Shown piece by piece: positions 12,943-25,904 of a stretch of DNA of 64,000 nt. Within the stretch, counting starts at the first letter, position 1. The number at the start of each line of letters is the position of its first letter. A program made the translations under genes and the position numbers. The notes beneath the pieces were generated by a model. The model made no database searches. It worked only from the letters and a program-made list of their open reading frames with translations, and was not told the DNA's origin. Source of the DNA: Aphidius gifuensis (Eukaryota; Arthropoda; Insecta; Hymenoptera; Braconidae); contig NC_057789.1 of the NCBI RefSeq assembly GCF_014905175.1, positions 24,424,555 to 24,488,554 on the forward strand. The letters are read 5' to 3'.

Positions 12943-15321
12943 GAAGCAACTGTTGATTCGAACGTTGTATTTCCTTAGTGTCTTTTAAAATTGACCTCAT
13001 ATATTTACACTATTTAATTATTATTTCTTATTGTTGTTAAAATTTATCATTTATTATTATTGTTTTTTATAGCTTAATATTTTATTTATAAATTACATTC
13101 TACTTGTTACGTGATTTTTTTTTGTCAATAAATCGTAATTGCATGTGAACCAACACACCGATGTTTCACAACATCACCGTTACAACATTTATATTATTAT
13201 TACAACAAAACTTAATTATTTAAACAAATAAAACACAACAAATAAATATAAATTGATATTTTTTTTAAATTTTAAAAACATAAAAAACTTGCTAACTATT
13301 TTAGAAATATTCGAAAATATTGTGTTTTGTCGGACACCTCGTGAGCAAAATGCAATATACTTTTAATTAATTTTTATCTACATATAGACAAATAAATAAA
13401 TCACCTAATAAATTAATAATTAAAAAAAAATATATATTTTCCCTTTTAAATATAATTTTTAATTTTTTTTTTAACGTTAAAAATAAATACAGAATTGACT
13501 TGTATTGATCAGGTAATTCTCGCTGTAACACGGATAGACTGATCAAGTTCAACATTCAAATTAATTTTTTATAACAAAATCCGTCAGTTAAATAATTCCC
13601 AGTTAATTTTTCGTTTAATTAAAAAAACCAGTTAATTAAATTCTTTGACTTTATTAAATTAATTATTTTTTTAATTATGAATTTAGTGAATTTAAGGTTG
13701 TTCCTCACGTCCAGGCTCGTATCAATACTCAGGTCAAACAGGCATTCCAAATAGCTATGTAATTTTTTTTTTTATCAGGCCATCTATCGCTAAATTTTTC
13801 ATTCGTTACTGGTGCTTGATTACAAGTGTAACAGAGACAAAAAATAAGCTGTTGCTCAGGTAAATCAACGTACTCTTTCTATCTCATCTAAGCGTAGGAA
13901 TTTCGTCGTGAAATCATCATTTCTATTACTCATAATTAAAAAACGGTGCAGATGAAAATTCTGATATTTTTTTCATATATTCATCTTATCAAATTCTGTA
14001 AATTTATAATAAATTTAATTTTTTTTTATTTAAAAATTTAACAAGTACAAATTAATTTCAATACTTTGCATTTACTGGAGGCTAAAAGTTGTCGACTTTT
14101 TCTTGAATTATCTAATGTTCAGTGTGGTCAAAAATTCTTAAAAAAATTTACAATATAAAAAATTATATTGTTTAAAAATTGAAGTGAAAAGAAAAAATTT
14201 ATATTGAAAATAAATATAATTATAAACAACCTTAAATAAAAAATCAAGTTGCTGAAATTTTATTGAAAAATCGTGAATTTAATTAGTTTTTAGTAACGGA
14301 AATTTATATTAATTATAAGTTAATTAGAAAGAAAAAAAATTGGCGCTTTTGAAGGTCAACAATTAACTCAAACGTATGAAATAATTAACAATTGATTTGA
14401 TATAAATCTCATGTGTAGCTCATTCAGATATAAGGTCCATTTATTAATTATAGAAAATGAAAAAATTGTCATTTTAGCAGTTTAATTGTTTATCCATAAA
14501 TATGTAGACACAATAATTATTTATGACATGATAACATTTTTCTAAGCTATCACTGAAAAATAAGAAGCTTCTTTATAAAATCTGTTGACAACTATTCCCA
14601 TCAAATATTGCTAAACGCCTTTTTTTTGGACTTTTATTTTTATTTTAATAAAAGACAATGTCTGTTGATTGTCTAGATAAATTTTACTAGGCTCAATAGT
14701 TTTTTACTAATTTATTATTAGTTATTACTGGGTTTACAGTTAATCTTATTAGCTTGATTGAATTTTTTTTTTTTTTTATCAAATGTAGGCTTGTATTTTA
14801 GAAAGGTCGGAAATGGGCTTTTATAGAAGATGATGTTCCCATAAGATTTCGAATGCCTAGAAATATGATTTAGATTGATATTAAATTTTCGAAAGAGTAT
14901 CGAGATAGTTATAGAAAATTTCAGGATTATTTACAATTATTTAGATGAAAATTTTAATTTGGCAACTAGAATTAAATATCTGTATTATTGAAAATAATTT
15001 ACAATAACAGACTAGGTTGGCAAGGTTATAATAATAAATGCTTCCTAATAATATTGAGTATTTTTTTTTATTTTTCTGTCTTTTTTGTGCAGCATGTATT
15101 AAAGAAAGACAAGAGTTCACAATTAGATGGGGATTTTGGTATCGTTGTACTTTGAAGGCCACGACGGTAGCTTAGTCTAACACAGCTTTGATCTTTACTA
15201 TACTCGGATCTTCTCGGCAATGATCGATATTTTTCGACGACAATAAGCACAGTGTACGCAGATGCAAATATGCAATGTTGTGCATCGGTGCATTCGCAGC
15301 GTCAAATATATCAGCGATTTT
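12943..15321. other. H1-H2B intergenic region
   Basis: About 2.4 kb of AT-rich DNA with no recognisable exon. It separates H1 from the core histone block, an unusually long gap for a compact histone cluster. The region just before 15321 leads into the palindrome-rich end of the inverted repeat. Confidence 0.5.
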
Positions 15322-15445
15322 GAACAGCCGATATATCGCCAATATATATCGGATTTGATCCGATATACCGAGTACTTTTCAACCCGATATTTAAAAAAAA
15401 AAATATCCGATATATCGATACTGAATACTTAATAAGTATCGCAAT
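15322..15445. repeat. CGATATATCG palindrome-rich stretch
   Basis: Dense variants of the self-complementary word CGATATATCG and its relatives CGATATAC and TATCGATA. The mirrored copy lies near 34540-34660 at the outer edge of the other histone arm. TATCGATA is also the core of the insect DRE promoter element, but so many palindromes suggest simple-sequence or breakpoint DNA. Confidence 0.55.
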
Positions 15446-15697
15446 CGCAGATTCCTATTTTGGTAAACTCTGGAAATACTTTGAAAACATTTATTAAGCA
15501 GCTTGGATATTGATAGAAATTATTCGATAATAAATAATCGAAATTCAATATCGAATATACGTTTTATCGAACTTAAATACACTGATGCATGTATATAGTA
15601 AAACGTTATATATATATATAGGTTGATAATCGTTGCATACATATGAATATATACATATACATGAAATGGATAGTATTCAGCGTTATAAAAATTTGTT

Positions 15698-15713
15698 GGC
15701 CCTGAAAAGGGCC
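15698..15713 (-). terminator. histone 3' stem-loop (H2B copy 1)
   Basis: Perfect GGCCCTTTTCAGGGCC on the minus strand, 30 bases past the H2B stop. Confidence 0.95.
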
Positions 15714-15743
15714 GATTGGTTTATGTTGTGTGGTGCCGGTTGT

Positions 15744-16118
15744 TTACTTGGAGCTGGTGTATTTGGTGACTGCCTTGGTGCCTTCACTGACGGCATGCTT
15801 GGCAAGTTCACCAGGAAGAAGAAGACGAACAGCAGTCTGGATTTCCCGTGATGTGATGGTTGATCTCTTGTTGTAATGAGCCAATCGGGATGCTTCAGCT
15901 GCAATACGCTCAAAGATATCGTTGACGAAACTGTTCATGATGCTCATGGCCTTGGATGAGACACCAGTGTCTGGATGAACTTGTTTCAATACCTTGTAGA
16001 TGTAGATTGCGTAAGATTCCTTCCTCTTCTTCCTTCTCTTGGACTTGTCAGTCTTGGTGATGTTTTTTTGAGCCTTGCCGGCTTTTTTAACAGCTTTACC
16101 ACTTGCTTTTGGAGGCAT
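15744..16118 (-). CDS. histone H2B (copy 1)
   Basis: Core nucleosome histone, 124 residues, intronless. It has a Lys-rich N-terminal tail (MPPKASGKAVKKAGKAQK), the RRKKRKESYAIYIYKVL entry to the histone fold, and the C-terminal AVSEGTKAVTKYTSSK with the conserved Lys that is ubiquitinated in animal H2B. It is divergently transcribed from H2A across a 338-bp shared promoter. The protein is identical to the copy at 33785-34159. Confidence 0.98.
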   Translation of the reverse strand: MPPKASGKAVKKAGKAQKNITKTDKSKRRKKRKESYAIYIYKVLKQVHPDTGVSSKAMSIMNSFVNDIFERIAAEASRLAHYNKRSTITSREIQTAVRLLLPGELAKHAVSEGTKAVTKYTSSK

Positions 16119-16456
16119 GTTGATAGTTTGAGGATCAACTTGGAAATTGTGAGGGTCGGCCTTTTTCGGCCGCTTTTAACTATTTTTCTTTGTGAACAGC
16201 GCACCAATAGCGTTAGAGAACGAGCAATTGTGGGCAAAGGAGAGTTGTGATTGTTGCGCTGTTTACAATTTTGTTGCTATTCTTTACTAAAAGAGCGACT
16301 AAAAGGGTGAAAACGCCACGCGATTGGTGCGCAGTTGCGGCAAAAAAGTCCATAAAAGCCGTTTTTCGGGGCCAAAAAGTATCAGTCTTCTCTTACACGC
16401 CTTACGAGTCGTGTATTCATTAAGCATCAAATTTACTCCAAAAACTCCAAGTCATC
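16119..16456. promoter_or_regulatory. bidirectional H2B/H2A promoter (copy 1)
   Basis: Shared 338-bp region between divergent H2B and H2A. On the H2A side there is a TATA-like CATAAAAG at about 16351 and a CCAAT box (reverse strand) near 16320; a second CCAAT lies near 16202. On the H2B side, GTTAAAAG near 16171-16180 is the likely TATA-like element. GC is higher than in the surroundings. Confidence 0.75.
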
Positions 16457-16834
16457 ATGTCTGGCCGTGGCAAAGGTGGTAAAGCAAAGGGAAAGTCAAA
16501 GACACGTTCAAACCGTGCTGGACTTCAATTCCCAGTTGGACGTATCCATCGTTTGTTACGTAAGGGCAATTACGCTGAACGTGTTGGTGCAGGTGCACCT
16601 GTCTACTTGGCTGCCGTTATGGAATATTTGGCTGCTGAAGTTCTTGAGTTGGCAGGTAATGCTGCTCGTGACAACAAAAAAACAAGAATCATTCCACGTC
16701 ATCTTCAATTGGCCATCCGTAACGACGAAGAGTTGAACAAATTACTCTCTGGTGTAACCATTGCTCAAGGTGGTGTCTTGCCAAATATCCAAGCTGTTCT
16801 TTTACCAAAAAAGACTGAAAAAAGCAGTGCTTAA
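16457..16834 (+). CDS. histone H2A (copy 1)
   Basis: Canonical replication-dependent H2A, 125 residues, intronless: N-terminus SGRGKGGKAKGKSKTRSNRA, acidic-patch segment (AVMEYLAAEVLELAGNAARD) and C-terminus LLPKKTEKSSA. It lacks the SQ(E/D)Y tail of H2A.X and the H2A.Z-type substitutions. Being intact while the other copy is frameshifted, it is the functional H2A of this window. Confidence 0.98.
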   Translation: MSGRGKGGKAKGKSKTRSNRAGLQFPVGRIHRLLRKGNYAERVGAGAPVYLAAVMEYLAAEVLELAGNAARDNKKTRIIPRHLQLAIRNDEELNKLLSGVTIAQGGVLPNIQAVLLPKKTEKSSA

Positions 16835-16865
16835 ATTCAACAAGTTATCAACAATCAAACCAATC

Positions 16866-16881
16866 GGCCCTTTTCAGGGCC
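16866..16881 (+). terminator. histone 3' stem-loop (H2A copy 1)
   Basis: Perfect GGCCCTTTTCAGGGCC, 31 bases past the H2A stop. Confidence 0.95.
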
Positions 16882-17084
16882 ATCAATTAATTTAAAACGA
16901 TATGTTACATTCTTTAAATTTTCATTCAATACGATTTTCTATTTTAGGAAATAAAAAAATCTAATTTCCATTCAAATAATTTACTTCGAAATTTTAAATT
17001 TATTTTTCTTTGGTCTATAGAACAATAGAAAAAAATAGATACTCGTTACCAAATTTTAATTGAAAAAACAAATACATTTTTACT

Positions 17085-17600
17085 CGGTAAATTTTGGAGT
17101 AATTTATTTGTTTATATTTTCATGCACACATGTTTATGATTTTGCTCCTCGCATGCCCATATGTACTTATATTGGTCGTCTGCGCAACGCTCAAGTATTG
17201 ATTTCCACAAGACTCACACAACGTTGAACACCTGTCGATCTCTATGTGTATGTGTCGGATATACAAACTCTTAAGAATTTATAAAAAAAAAAAAAAAAAA
17301 ATTCTGGTTTACTCTAAAATTTTAAAATAATTTTTCTGTGGCTTTTAAAACAATAACAAAAAAAGATATTGTTAATAAATATCTTGAAAAAAAAAAAAAG
17401 TTTAGTGTTGCTCTGTAAATTTTGGAGTAGTTTGATTGTTTACATTTCGATGCACACATGTTTAATATCCCACTCCGAAATTTTGGAGCAAAGTGTGTGC
17501 TCGCATGTCTAACCCATATCGGTCGTCTGCGCAACGCCAATTTATTGATTTTCTTTAAGCCTTACCCAACATTGAACATCTGTTGAACATGTGTGCGTGA
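17085..17600. repeat. histone spacer repeat (two units)
   Basis: Two degenerate copies of a block containing a TTTTGGAGTA-type word, TGCACACATGTTTA, GGTCGTCTGCGCAACGC and a TTGAACA word followed by CCTGTCG or CTGTTG. The key word lies near 17175 and 17523. A third copy lies near 19055-19260, and the mirrored arm carries equivalents near 30500-30700, 32190-32350 and 32640-32800. Confidence 0.7.
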
Positions 17601-17773
17601 AACACAATGCAATGCGTAAGGAAGTAATTTAAACAAAAACGTTTCGACACAAATCGGAGCAGAAAAGAATAAAAAAATATTGTTATACTATTTCATATAT
17701 AAGATTGGTCCAAATGATGGTAATTTGAAATTGTTGAAATTGAATAAATATTTTCTAGTTTGATTAATTTTAT

Positions 17774-17789
17774 GGCCCTGAAAAGGGCC
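17774..17789 (-). terminator. histone 3' stem-loop (H3 copy 1)
   Basis: Perfect minus-strand GGCCCTTTTCAGGGCC, 30 bases past the H3 stop. Confidence 0.95.
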
Positions 17790-17819
17790 GATTGTTTTGG
17801 TTGGTGTTGATATGATGCT

Positions 17820-18859
<1,040 letters not shown>

Positions 18860-18904
18860 GCTCTCTCTACACACAACTCTAGTCACATCAACATCAAACC
18901 AATC

Positions 18905-18920
18905 GGCCCTTTTCAGGGCC
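18905..18920 (+). terminator. histone 3' stem-loop (H4 copy 1)
   Basis: Perfect GGCCCTTTTCAGGGCC, 45 bases past the H4 stop. Confidence 0.95.
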
Positions 18921-19568
18921 ATCAAATATTTCAAACGATATGTTATATTCTTCATATTTTTAATCAACATGATTCTTGAAAAAAAATTCAAATATCTACT
19001 TCGAAACAAAATGGACACTTGTTAAGAATTTTCATTTAAAAAAAAGAATACATTCCTACTATGTGAATTTCGGAGCAGTTTGATTCACTCACACATGTTT
19101 ATTCTTTTACTCTGAAATTTTGGAGTAAACCTTGCCTAACATATATTGGTCATCTGCGCAACGCCAAATGCAAGTATTGATTATCTTCTAGCGACTCACA
19201 CAACATTGAACACCTGTCGATCGCTATATATATATATATACATGTGTATATGTGTCCGACAATTGCAGTAGCGCTCACGAATAGAACGTTCAAACGTTGA
19301 TGCATTAGACGTACTAAAAAAAAAATTACACAAAGTGCACTATGTTTTTTTTTCCCTTGTCTAAAAAACCACAGAGTGCATTAGAAATTTCACTGATGTA
19401 AACGATGAATAGAACGGTTATAAAGTATTTTTATTGTTTAAATAAAACTCATTAATATAAGTATACTCATACATAGAAGTCCAACTTTATTATCACATTT
19501 ATAATATATATGTTATTACAATAATCAAAAAAATATATATTACTCAAATATTTTTCTAACATTTAAAT

Positions 19569-20708
19569 TTAATTACTAGCTATTTTTATCTCAATCCATT
19601 CGACAAATGCAGAGACTCGAGTGAATACACTTGGTGCTCCAAGGGTACCACATGGTATAATTCCCCAAGAAACAATGCCAATAATTTCATCATCTTGTTG
19701 AGGTTGTCTTGAAATAAGTGGTCCACCAGAATCACCCTGTACAAGAATAAATAAAGTCCATTAATAATTATATATGAACAAATATATTAATAATAAATTA
19801 TTATCTGTTTAATTTGTAATAACTTACACTGCATGCAGAGTAACCTCCAGTAAGTGGACCAGTACAAATATTTGTTTCATGAAGAGGTGATGGTCCGACA
19901 ATTTGTTCAAGACTACTTCTACAAGTATCCAAATCGATAATTGGAAATACAGCTGTTTGAAGATTTGATGGAAGAGTTGTACCAGATGGAACAATTGAAC
20001 CCCAACCAGTCAATACTGCATCACCATTATGAAGAATGCCTTGTTTGGGTAATTTAATTGGTGATACCCATTGATTTATAACAAGAGAAACTTTTAATTT
20101 AAGAATAGCAACATCATATGGTGCAACTCCTCTGTAAAAAACAATTTAAAAAAATTTCGATTATTTAATTATCAATTAATTTAATTACTATTACTTTTAG
20201 AAATTTCTAAATTTTACCCTGAATAACTTTCATGAATAAATGATGCTTCAACTTCAATTGATTGTTCTTCATTTTCTTGTTCATTTAATACATGTTTACC
20301 AGCTTTAACAATAAAAGAACCATAATCTGGAACTGCAAGAACACAATGTCCTGCTGTTAATATCCATCTTTCACTAATTATTGAACCACCACAAAAATGA
20401 CTGACTTGTGTTAAAGGTGGTGTTCCCCATTGTAGACTAACTTGATGAGGATAATTATTTTTAACAGCCTCTGAACCTCCAACAATTTTAGTTATATCAA
20501 ATTTTGTATTTGAGTAGCCTAGATAAGGCTTTGATGATTCAGGAGCATAGCCTATTTATAAATAATTTAAAAAATTAAATTTGTAACTGTTAAAATTTTT
20601 AATTTAATTATATATCTAAAATGATTATTTAAAATATATTTTATTGTACTTACGAGCTTCAGCTACTGCTAGGAAAATTCCCAAGATTATTATTAACTTT
20701 GATGACAT
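19569..20708 (-). CDS. secreted S1 (chymotrypsin-like) serine protease
   Basis: Four exons, in gene order 20708-20654, 20551-20218, 20131-19828, 19736-19569; 286 residues. The first exon encodes a signal peptide (MSSKLIIILGIFLAVAEA). A short propeptide ends at Lys40 before the mature N-terminus IVGG. The catalytic triad is complete: His87 in LTAGHC, Asp136 in APYDVAIL, Ser234 in GDSGGP. Six residues before the catalytic Ser is a Ser (SACSGDSGGP) where trypsins carry Asp, so chymotrypsin-like specificity is inferred. Short length and absence of a CLIP domain point to a digestive or venom-type protease rather than a clotting or immune cascade enzyme, but tissue cannot be told from sequence. Confidence 0.95.
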
Positions 20709-21419
20709 ATTATTGAATGATTAAATTATTTTTCTTGGCTTCTTTTTATATGAAAATTTAAACATCAATGTGACTCAAGCAGATTGTGTGATAACAATCA
20801 GATAAACGTAAAATTTTCTTGAATTTTTATTTTAACATGTACTTGAGATATTTATCTTCATTCAAGTGACAATCCATCATTTTCACATAGTCACTAAATT
20901 ATTATCTATCTAGCTAATTGCACATAAATGCAATCTTTTGATAATCAACAATACAAACATTAAAAAAAAAATTAACTACTATATTATTTTTATACATATT
21001 TGGTGTTTAAAAAAAAATTCAAATTGATTGATTGTTGTCATAAAGAGATCATGAATTTGATATAAATCTATCTTCATATTTGATCGATTAAAAAAAGAAA
21101 AATATTATCTTGATAATGGAAAAAATTCTGACTATCAAATTGATTAAAAAAAAATCATATTGTCAAGTTTTATGATAAGGTAATAGATCAGTGGATCAAT
21201 GCCTCGAGAATACGTCAATTTCATGGACGTTTATATTTTTAAATTCAAGAATATACAATTATTTTTTTAAAAAATAATTAGAATTTTGTCTTTTAAAAAT
21301 AGTTAAAAAATTACAATTTCAATGATTTTTTGTAAATAAATTAATGCAAAAAAGTTATGGATTAATTATATATTTTGATGTAAAATTATTTTTAACAGTT
21401 GTGTATATTTTTTTAATAA
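20709..21419. other. intergenic region
   Basis: About 710 bases of AT-rich DNA between the protease start and the 3' end of the next minus-strand gene. It should hold the protease promoter. No exon or RNA gene is seen. Confidence 0.5.
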
Positions 21420-23884
21420 TTATAGATCCATATAAGTAGTAAAATTCAATGGATAAATTTTAAATGAAACATATCCTTCAGGTGTTTTATTCAGTGGTTC
21501 TTTATAAAATAATTCAATACCAGAAAGTGGTACACCTGGATCAGTAGCAACATCTTGAAGATCAAAAAATGGAATAGTTGTTTGTGATGCATCAGTGCGC
21601 CAGTCTGATGTAGCAAACTCAACAAATTGATTTTCTTCAGAATCTTGAAAATTTTCTTCTAAAATAATTGCATCTTGATGATCCCTGGAAACAAATTTAG
21701 TTCTGAAATACAAAAAAAAATAAATGATTACTTTAAAATTTAAATATAAACTAAAGAAATATTTTATTAAATTTATGATTGAATAATATTTTTTATTACG
21801 GTTTTGGTAATTGTTTTTTATAATTTGTGCTTGCAGTAATGTTTCCATATTGATATTGAAAACTAGCATATTTAACATCAAGTGCAATACAACTGATTGG
21901 TGTGCGATCTTTCAAATGATCAAGATTAAATCTAGCACCTAAAATATAAATTATTATCTCAGTATCATTAAATATATATTTATTTGTTTATATGTTGCTT
22001 ATAATTTTCACATACCAGTCAACAACTGTCCTTCATTAAAAATCAATTTTTGTAAACATATTTTATCCATGTAAAATGATTGTATTGGAGCAAAATCTAT
22101 TGTTCGTTCCAACGAATGTCGGGTTCCATTTGAGTAAATTGCAGTGGCAGGAAAATTATCATCATACTCAAATTTTGGAAGTGGTATCCATCTCTCAGTA
22201 TTTTTATCAATTATTCCATAAGGCAAAAGTTTTCCCTCTCGAAGCTGAATGTGAATCATTCGATCACGTGCAACAAGTCGTACACCAGTTGCTACCCTAT
22301 TTTTATTTACAAATAATTATGCAACAAGTTATTTTATATTTAAAATAAATTTATAAATTATATAATATATACATTAGATTTAAATACTCAACATGTTATT
22401 GCTTGTTTCAGACCATAGCAAACTGAAAGCACGAATTGTATTTGTTTTAGTGTGAATACGATTATCTACACAACTACATAAACAATTTTTACAAATATTT
22501 GACCAAGGATTAAACCAATTAACTCTCTCTGCTTTGATTATTTCTGTTGAACCACATTTACGAGATGTGTTACCATAGCTATTGCCATTGTCTAGATTTT
22601 TAAACCAATGATAAGGTTTTGCACTTGATTTATCATCTGGATCCTGTATATGTTAATTTATTGATTATTATTGTTCAAGAATATTTTTATATCTATGTAT
22701 ACATACTCTTCGACAAGCTTCAACTTGAGTAGACAAAGCATCAGTACAAGCAAATGACCAACCAGGACAAGTATCATCATAATCATGATTATCAACTGAA
22801 CAATCATCATTTTGTATTTCACAAAAACGTTTTTTTCTTGACATATTTTCACAGCTGGATTGACATTGTACATTGTTTCTTGGTTCGAAATTTCTCTGAT
22901 TTGCTATAAAAATCCAGATGATATTGTCAAATGCTTCATATGTTTTACCTTAAATAAAAAAGAATATTTAAAAATATATTAATTTTAATATTTATAATAT
23001 ATATTAATTTTCAAACCTTTTACTCGTTTTTCCGATGGATCACAAGGACGAATAATATTTGTAGCTTTTTTCATTTTATTTTTAAATAGATTTGTATATT
23101 CTTTAATTCGATTTTTTGATTCATCCATTTCAACTATCATTTCATCTGTATAATTAAATGGAACATTTATAGATCTCCATGTGTATGAAAATGCTAATAT
23201 TCCACAGACTTGTATTTCCAATGAAATAATATCATTATAAAATGAATATAATTCATGTTGTTGTGTAATACTTGTGTCACACTTGAATACCGTATCTTTC
23301 TGCAAGAAAAAAAAATTATAAATTATGTGCTAATTAAACATTTATAAATAAAATTTTAATAAAATATTAAAAATGTTTTTTACCTTGATAAATTCATAAT
23401 TATTTTGTGAGAAAGTGAATATACGAATTCTCTCAAAAATTATTTTATAAATTTGTACGATTAATGATTTTGGAAAATCTGCATCATCTGATATCATTTT
23501 AAGAGTTTGTTCCTTAAGATTTAATGGCTTATTTCTTATCAATAATCTAGACCATTGTTCTGTTTTTTCAAGCAAAAAAAAAATTCTATGAAAAAAATTT
23601 TCAATTTTATTTTTGTTTATCATATCTACGTATTGATCTACTGGTATAATATAATCAATTGATTTATTTAATTTATAAAGTTTTAATTCAAATTGATTAA
23701 TTGTTGTCCATATTGAGTATATTTTTTTGTTAATCAATGTATCATTTTTGTTGGCAATTGCATTTGCTGATGTATTGGAAATAATGTTTATCACATTTAT
23801 TGCTTCATTAGCTATTGATGATGAAATTACTATTTTCATCATTGATAGTAATATTATTACACAAATAAAATATTTTCCACGCAT
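21420..23884 (-). CDS. secreted protein of unknown function, 659 residues
   Basis: Seven exons, in gene order: 23884-23384, 23299-23017, 22948-22707, 22643-22393, 22296-22016, 21938-21800, 21702-21420. The start MRGKYFICVIILLSMM is an ATG followed by a hydrophobic signal-peptide-like segment. The N-terminal third is helical and Asn/Ile-rich. The middle is Cys-rich: CENMSRKKRFCEIQNDDC, then CPGWSFAC, then CKNCLCSC. The C-terminal third is beta-like, with motifs such as ELFYKEP. No membrane segment is seen near the C-terminus. The architecture recalls uncharacterised insect secreted proteins grouped from memory as DUF4803; I could not verify that. No catalytic motif is recognised. Confidence 0.85.
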
Positions 23885-24479
23885 TTTAAACAATTTACAA
23901 AATTTCTATCATTCAAAAAATTTATTCTTATACATGCACTCAATTTAAATATGTAAAATATAATTTTAATTTAAATATTCTTTTATAAAAGACGATAACG
24001 AGAAAAAATAAAAGACAAATGTATTTTTTTCATGAAACTGTTGGAGTATTTATATATTTTTTTTGAGTACAAAGACCGAAAAAGCGTATATCATTTTATT
24101 TTTTTTAAGATGGAACAACTAATATTTGCTTTAGTTGACATTGATAAAGATTTATTACTAAAAGCAACATTTAAAAAATAAAATTACACAATTTTATATT
24201 GAAATTATGAATATCATTTTTTTTTTTTTCTACTTTGAATATAATCCTAAAAGTAGATGTTTATTAAATGAGTTATCAAGGTTTCTCAAAGTTGGTTATT
24301 GAAATAACGTGTGTTAACATTAAAACTATATCTAACTTTATAATGCGTGGTTTATTTATTTATTTTTTTTATCTGATTACGTTGTTATCTTATGATTTGA
24401 TTTTATTGCGCAAGGAGTCATCTGAATACTAAAAATTTGAAATGAATAAATTCCAAATGATAAGCAATATTAGAATTTT
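23885..24479. other. intergenic region
   Basis: About 600 bases of AT-rich DNA between the secreted-protein gene and the PCID2 remnant. No coding signal is visible. Confidence 0.5.
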
Positions 24480-25623
24480 AAAATTTAATTACTTTAACTC
24501 CGTACAATAACGAAGAGACAAATATTTGTTTAAGTAAATTACCACGTTTAACAGCTTCAACAAGTTCTCGAAATTCCATTAAATTATATTTTTCTAATAG
24601 ACATTGTTTTGGCATGTAACTGAGTAATATTTTAACAGGAAAAAGATACGTCAATATGTGAGACGTTTATTTTTGGGTGATTGTAAATTTCTAAAAAAAA
24701 AAGCATTTGTTAAATGATTAATATTATTATAGAACTATATTATTTTATATAAATTATTTACCTGATTTGTAGTCACTGTCAAACATGGCTTTTCTATCAA
24801 CAAAAAATTTATATGTTATACGTTGTGCCAATAGGAAAAATGATCTTTATAAGCTGATGAATCAATAGCACGTATAATTGGTTTACAAAGATGTAATTTG
24901 TTTATTCTAAAATAAACTTTTAATAATTGATTAAGACTTAACATTCCCAATTTTTTAGAGCTTCTATTGTCAGCAGCACATACACGAAAACATCCCATAA
25001 GACATTCAGCATAATTCACCAAGTTTCATATTTTTTTTTCTTTGAATTTTCAACTTGTACTGCTAGTAATCTTATAGCTCTAAACATATTACATTCATAA
25101 CTGGTAACATCCAATTTTCTTCACGTTATAATTGTAATATTTTAATGACACATTTTACTATTTGACTTTGATAATTATTTACTGATTCATGATTATTTTT
25201 TTCAGCTCATTGTAAAGTTCTGTAATAATATTTTAGTCATTTTATTTGTTTATAAAATTTATTTTGTATTACTTACTTAAGAACAAGATCATCAAATGGT
25301 GCTGGTAAATGTTCAACAATTTTTATCATTGATGATTTAGATATTAGTATTGAAAATGAATGACGATATTTCAATGATAATAAATTCTATAAATTAATAA
25401 ATAAATATATTATTAAATTTTAAAAATATAAATAAATTTGTTTATTTTTATTTTTTCCAATGTTTATTATTTACCGCAAGTTCATCATCATCCTGATTGG
25501 ACCTACCTCTTCTGAGCTGTAAATAAACAACAAATATTATAAATACAATTTAAATAAATTTATTTATTATTTATAAATAATAATAATAATAATTTTTTTT
25601 ACCTGTATTATGTAAGAATCCAT
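24480..25623 (-). pseudogene. PCID2 (TREX-2 / Thp1-like PCI protein) pseudogene
   Basis: The minus strand reads through recognisable PCID2 segments in order: a short first exon (25623-25603); LRRGRSNQDDDELA then NLLSLKYRHSF, separated by introns; NWMLPVMNVICLEL and RLLAVQVENS; YAECLMGCFRVCAADNR; LGMLSLNQLLKVYFRINKLH; LCKPIIRAIDSS; LAQRITYKFFVDRKAMFDSD; YLFPVKILLSYMPKQC and NLMEFRELVEAV. Adjacent segments repeatedly need a change of frame (for example near 24835 and 25060) and in-frame stops interrupt them, while splice-like intron edges are retained. Intact PCID2 is part of TREX-2 nuclear mRNA export. This copy looks like a decayed DNA-level duplicate. Confidence 0.85.
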
Positions 25624-25904
25624 AATATTTTGATTAGTTAATTTTTTAATTGTAAATTATTGTTGTTGATTATTTGTTTTGGCAATCTAGCATTTGTTGA
25701 CATTGTTGTTTACTTTTTGGGTTATGTTTACATACAAATTGAGTTTTTCATTCTAGATGGCAGGACGTTGAAAAACCTGAATTCTTATGTTTATTTTTTA
25801 CTTGATTTATACTCGGAGTATATAACTGTTGATGAAGTATGTATGGAGAATTTACCGTCAAATGTTCTCGGCGGAGAAAATTCACCGTTGAGGATTTGAA
25901 CACA

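Noticed and set aside
25660..25899. 79-codon plus-strand frame beside the PCID2 relic
   Set aside because: No motif; it overlaps the edge of the PCID2 relic and the foldback element, and has no supporting features.
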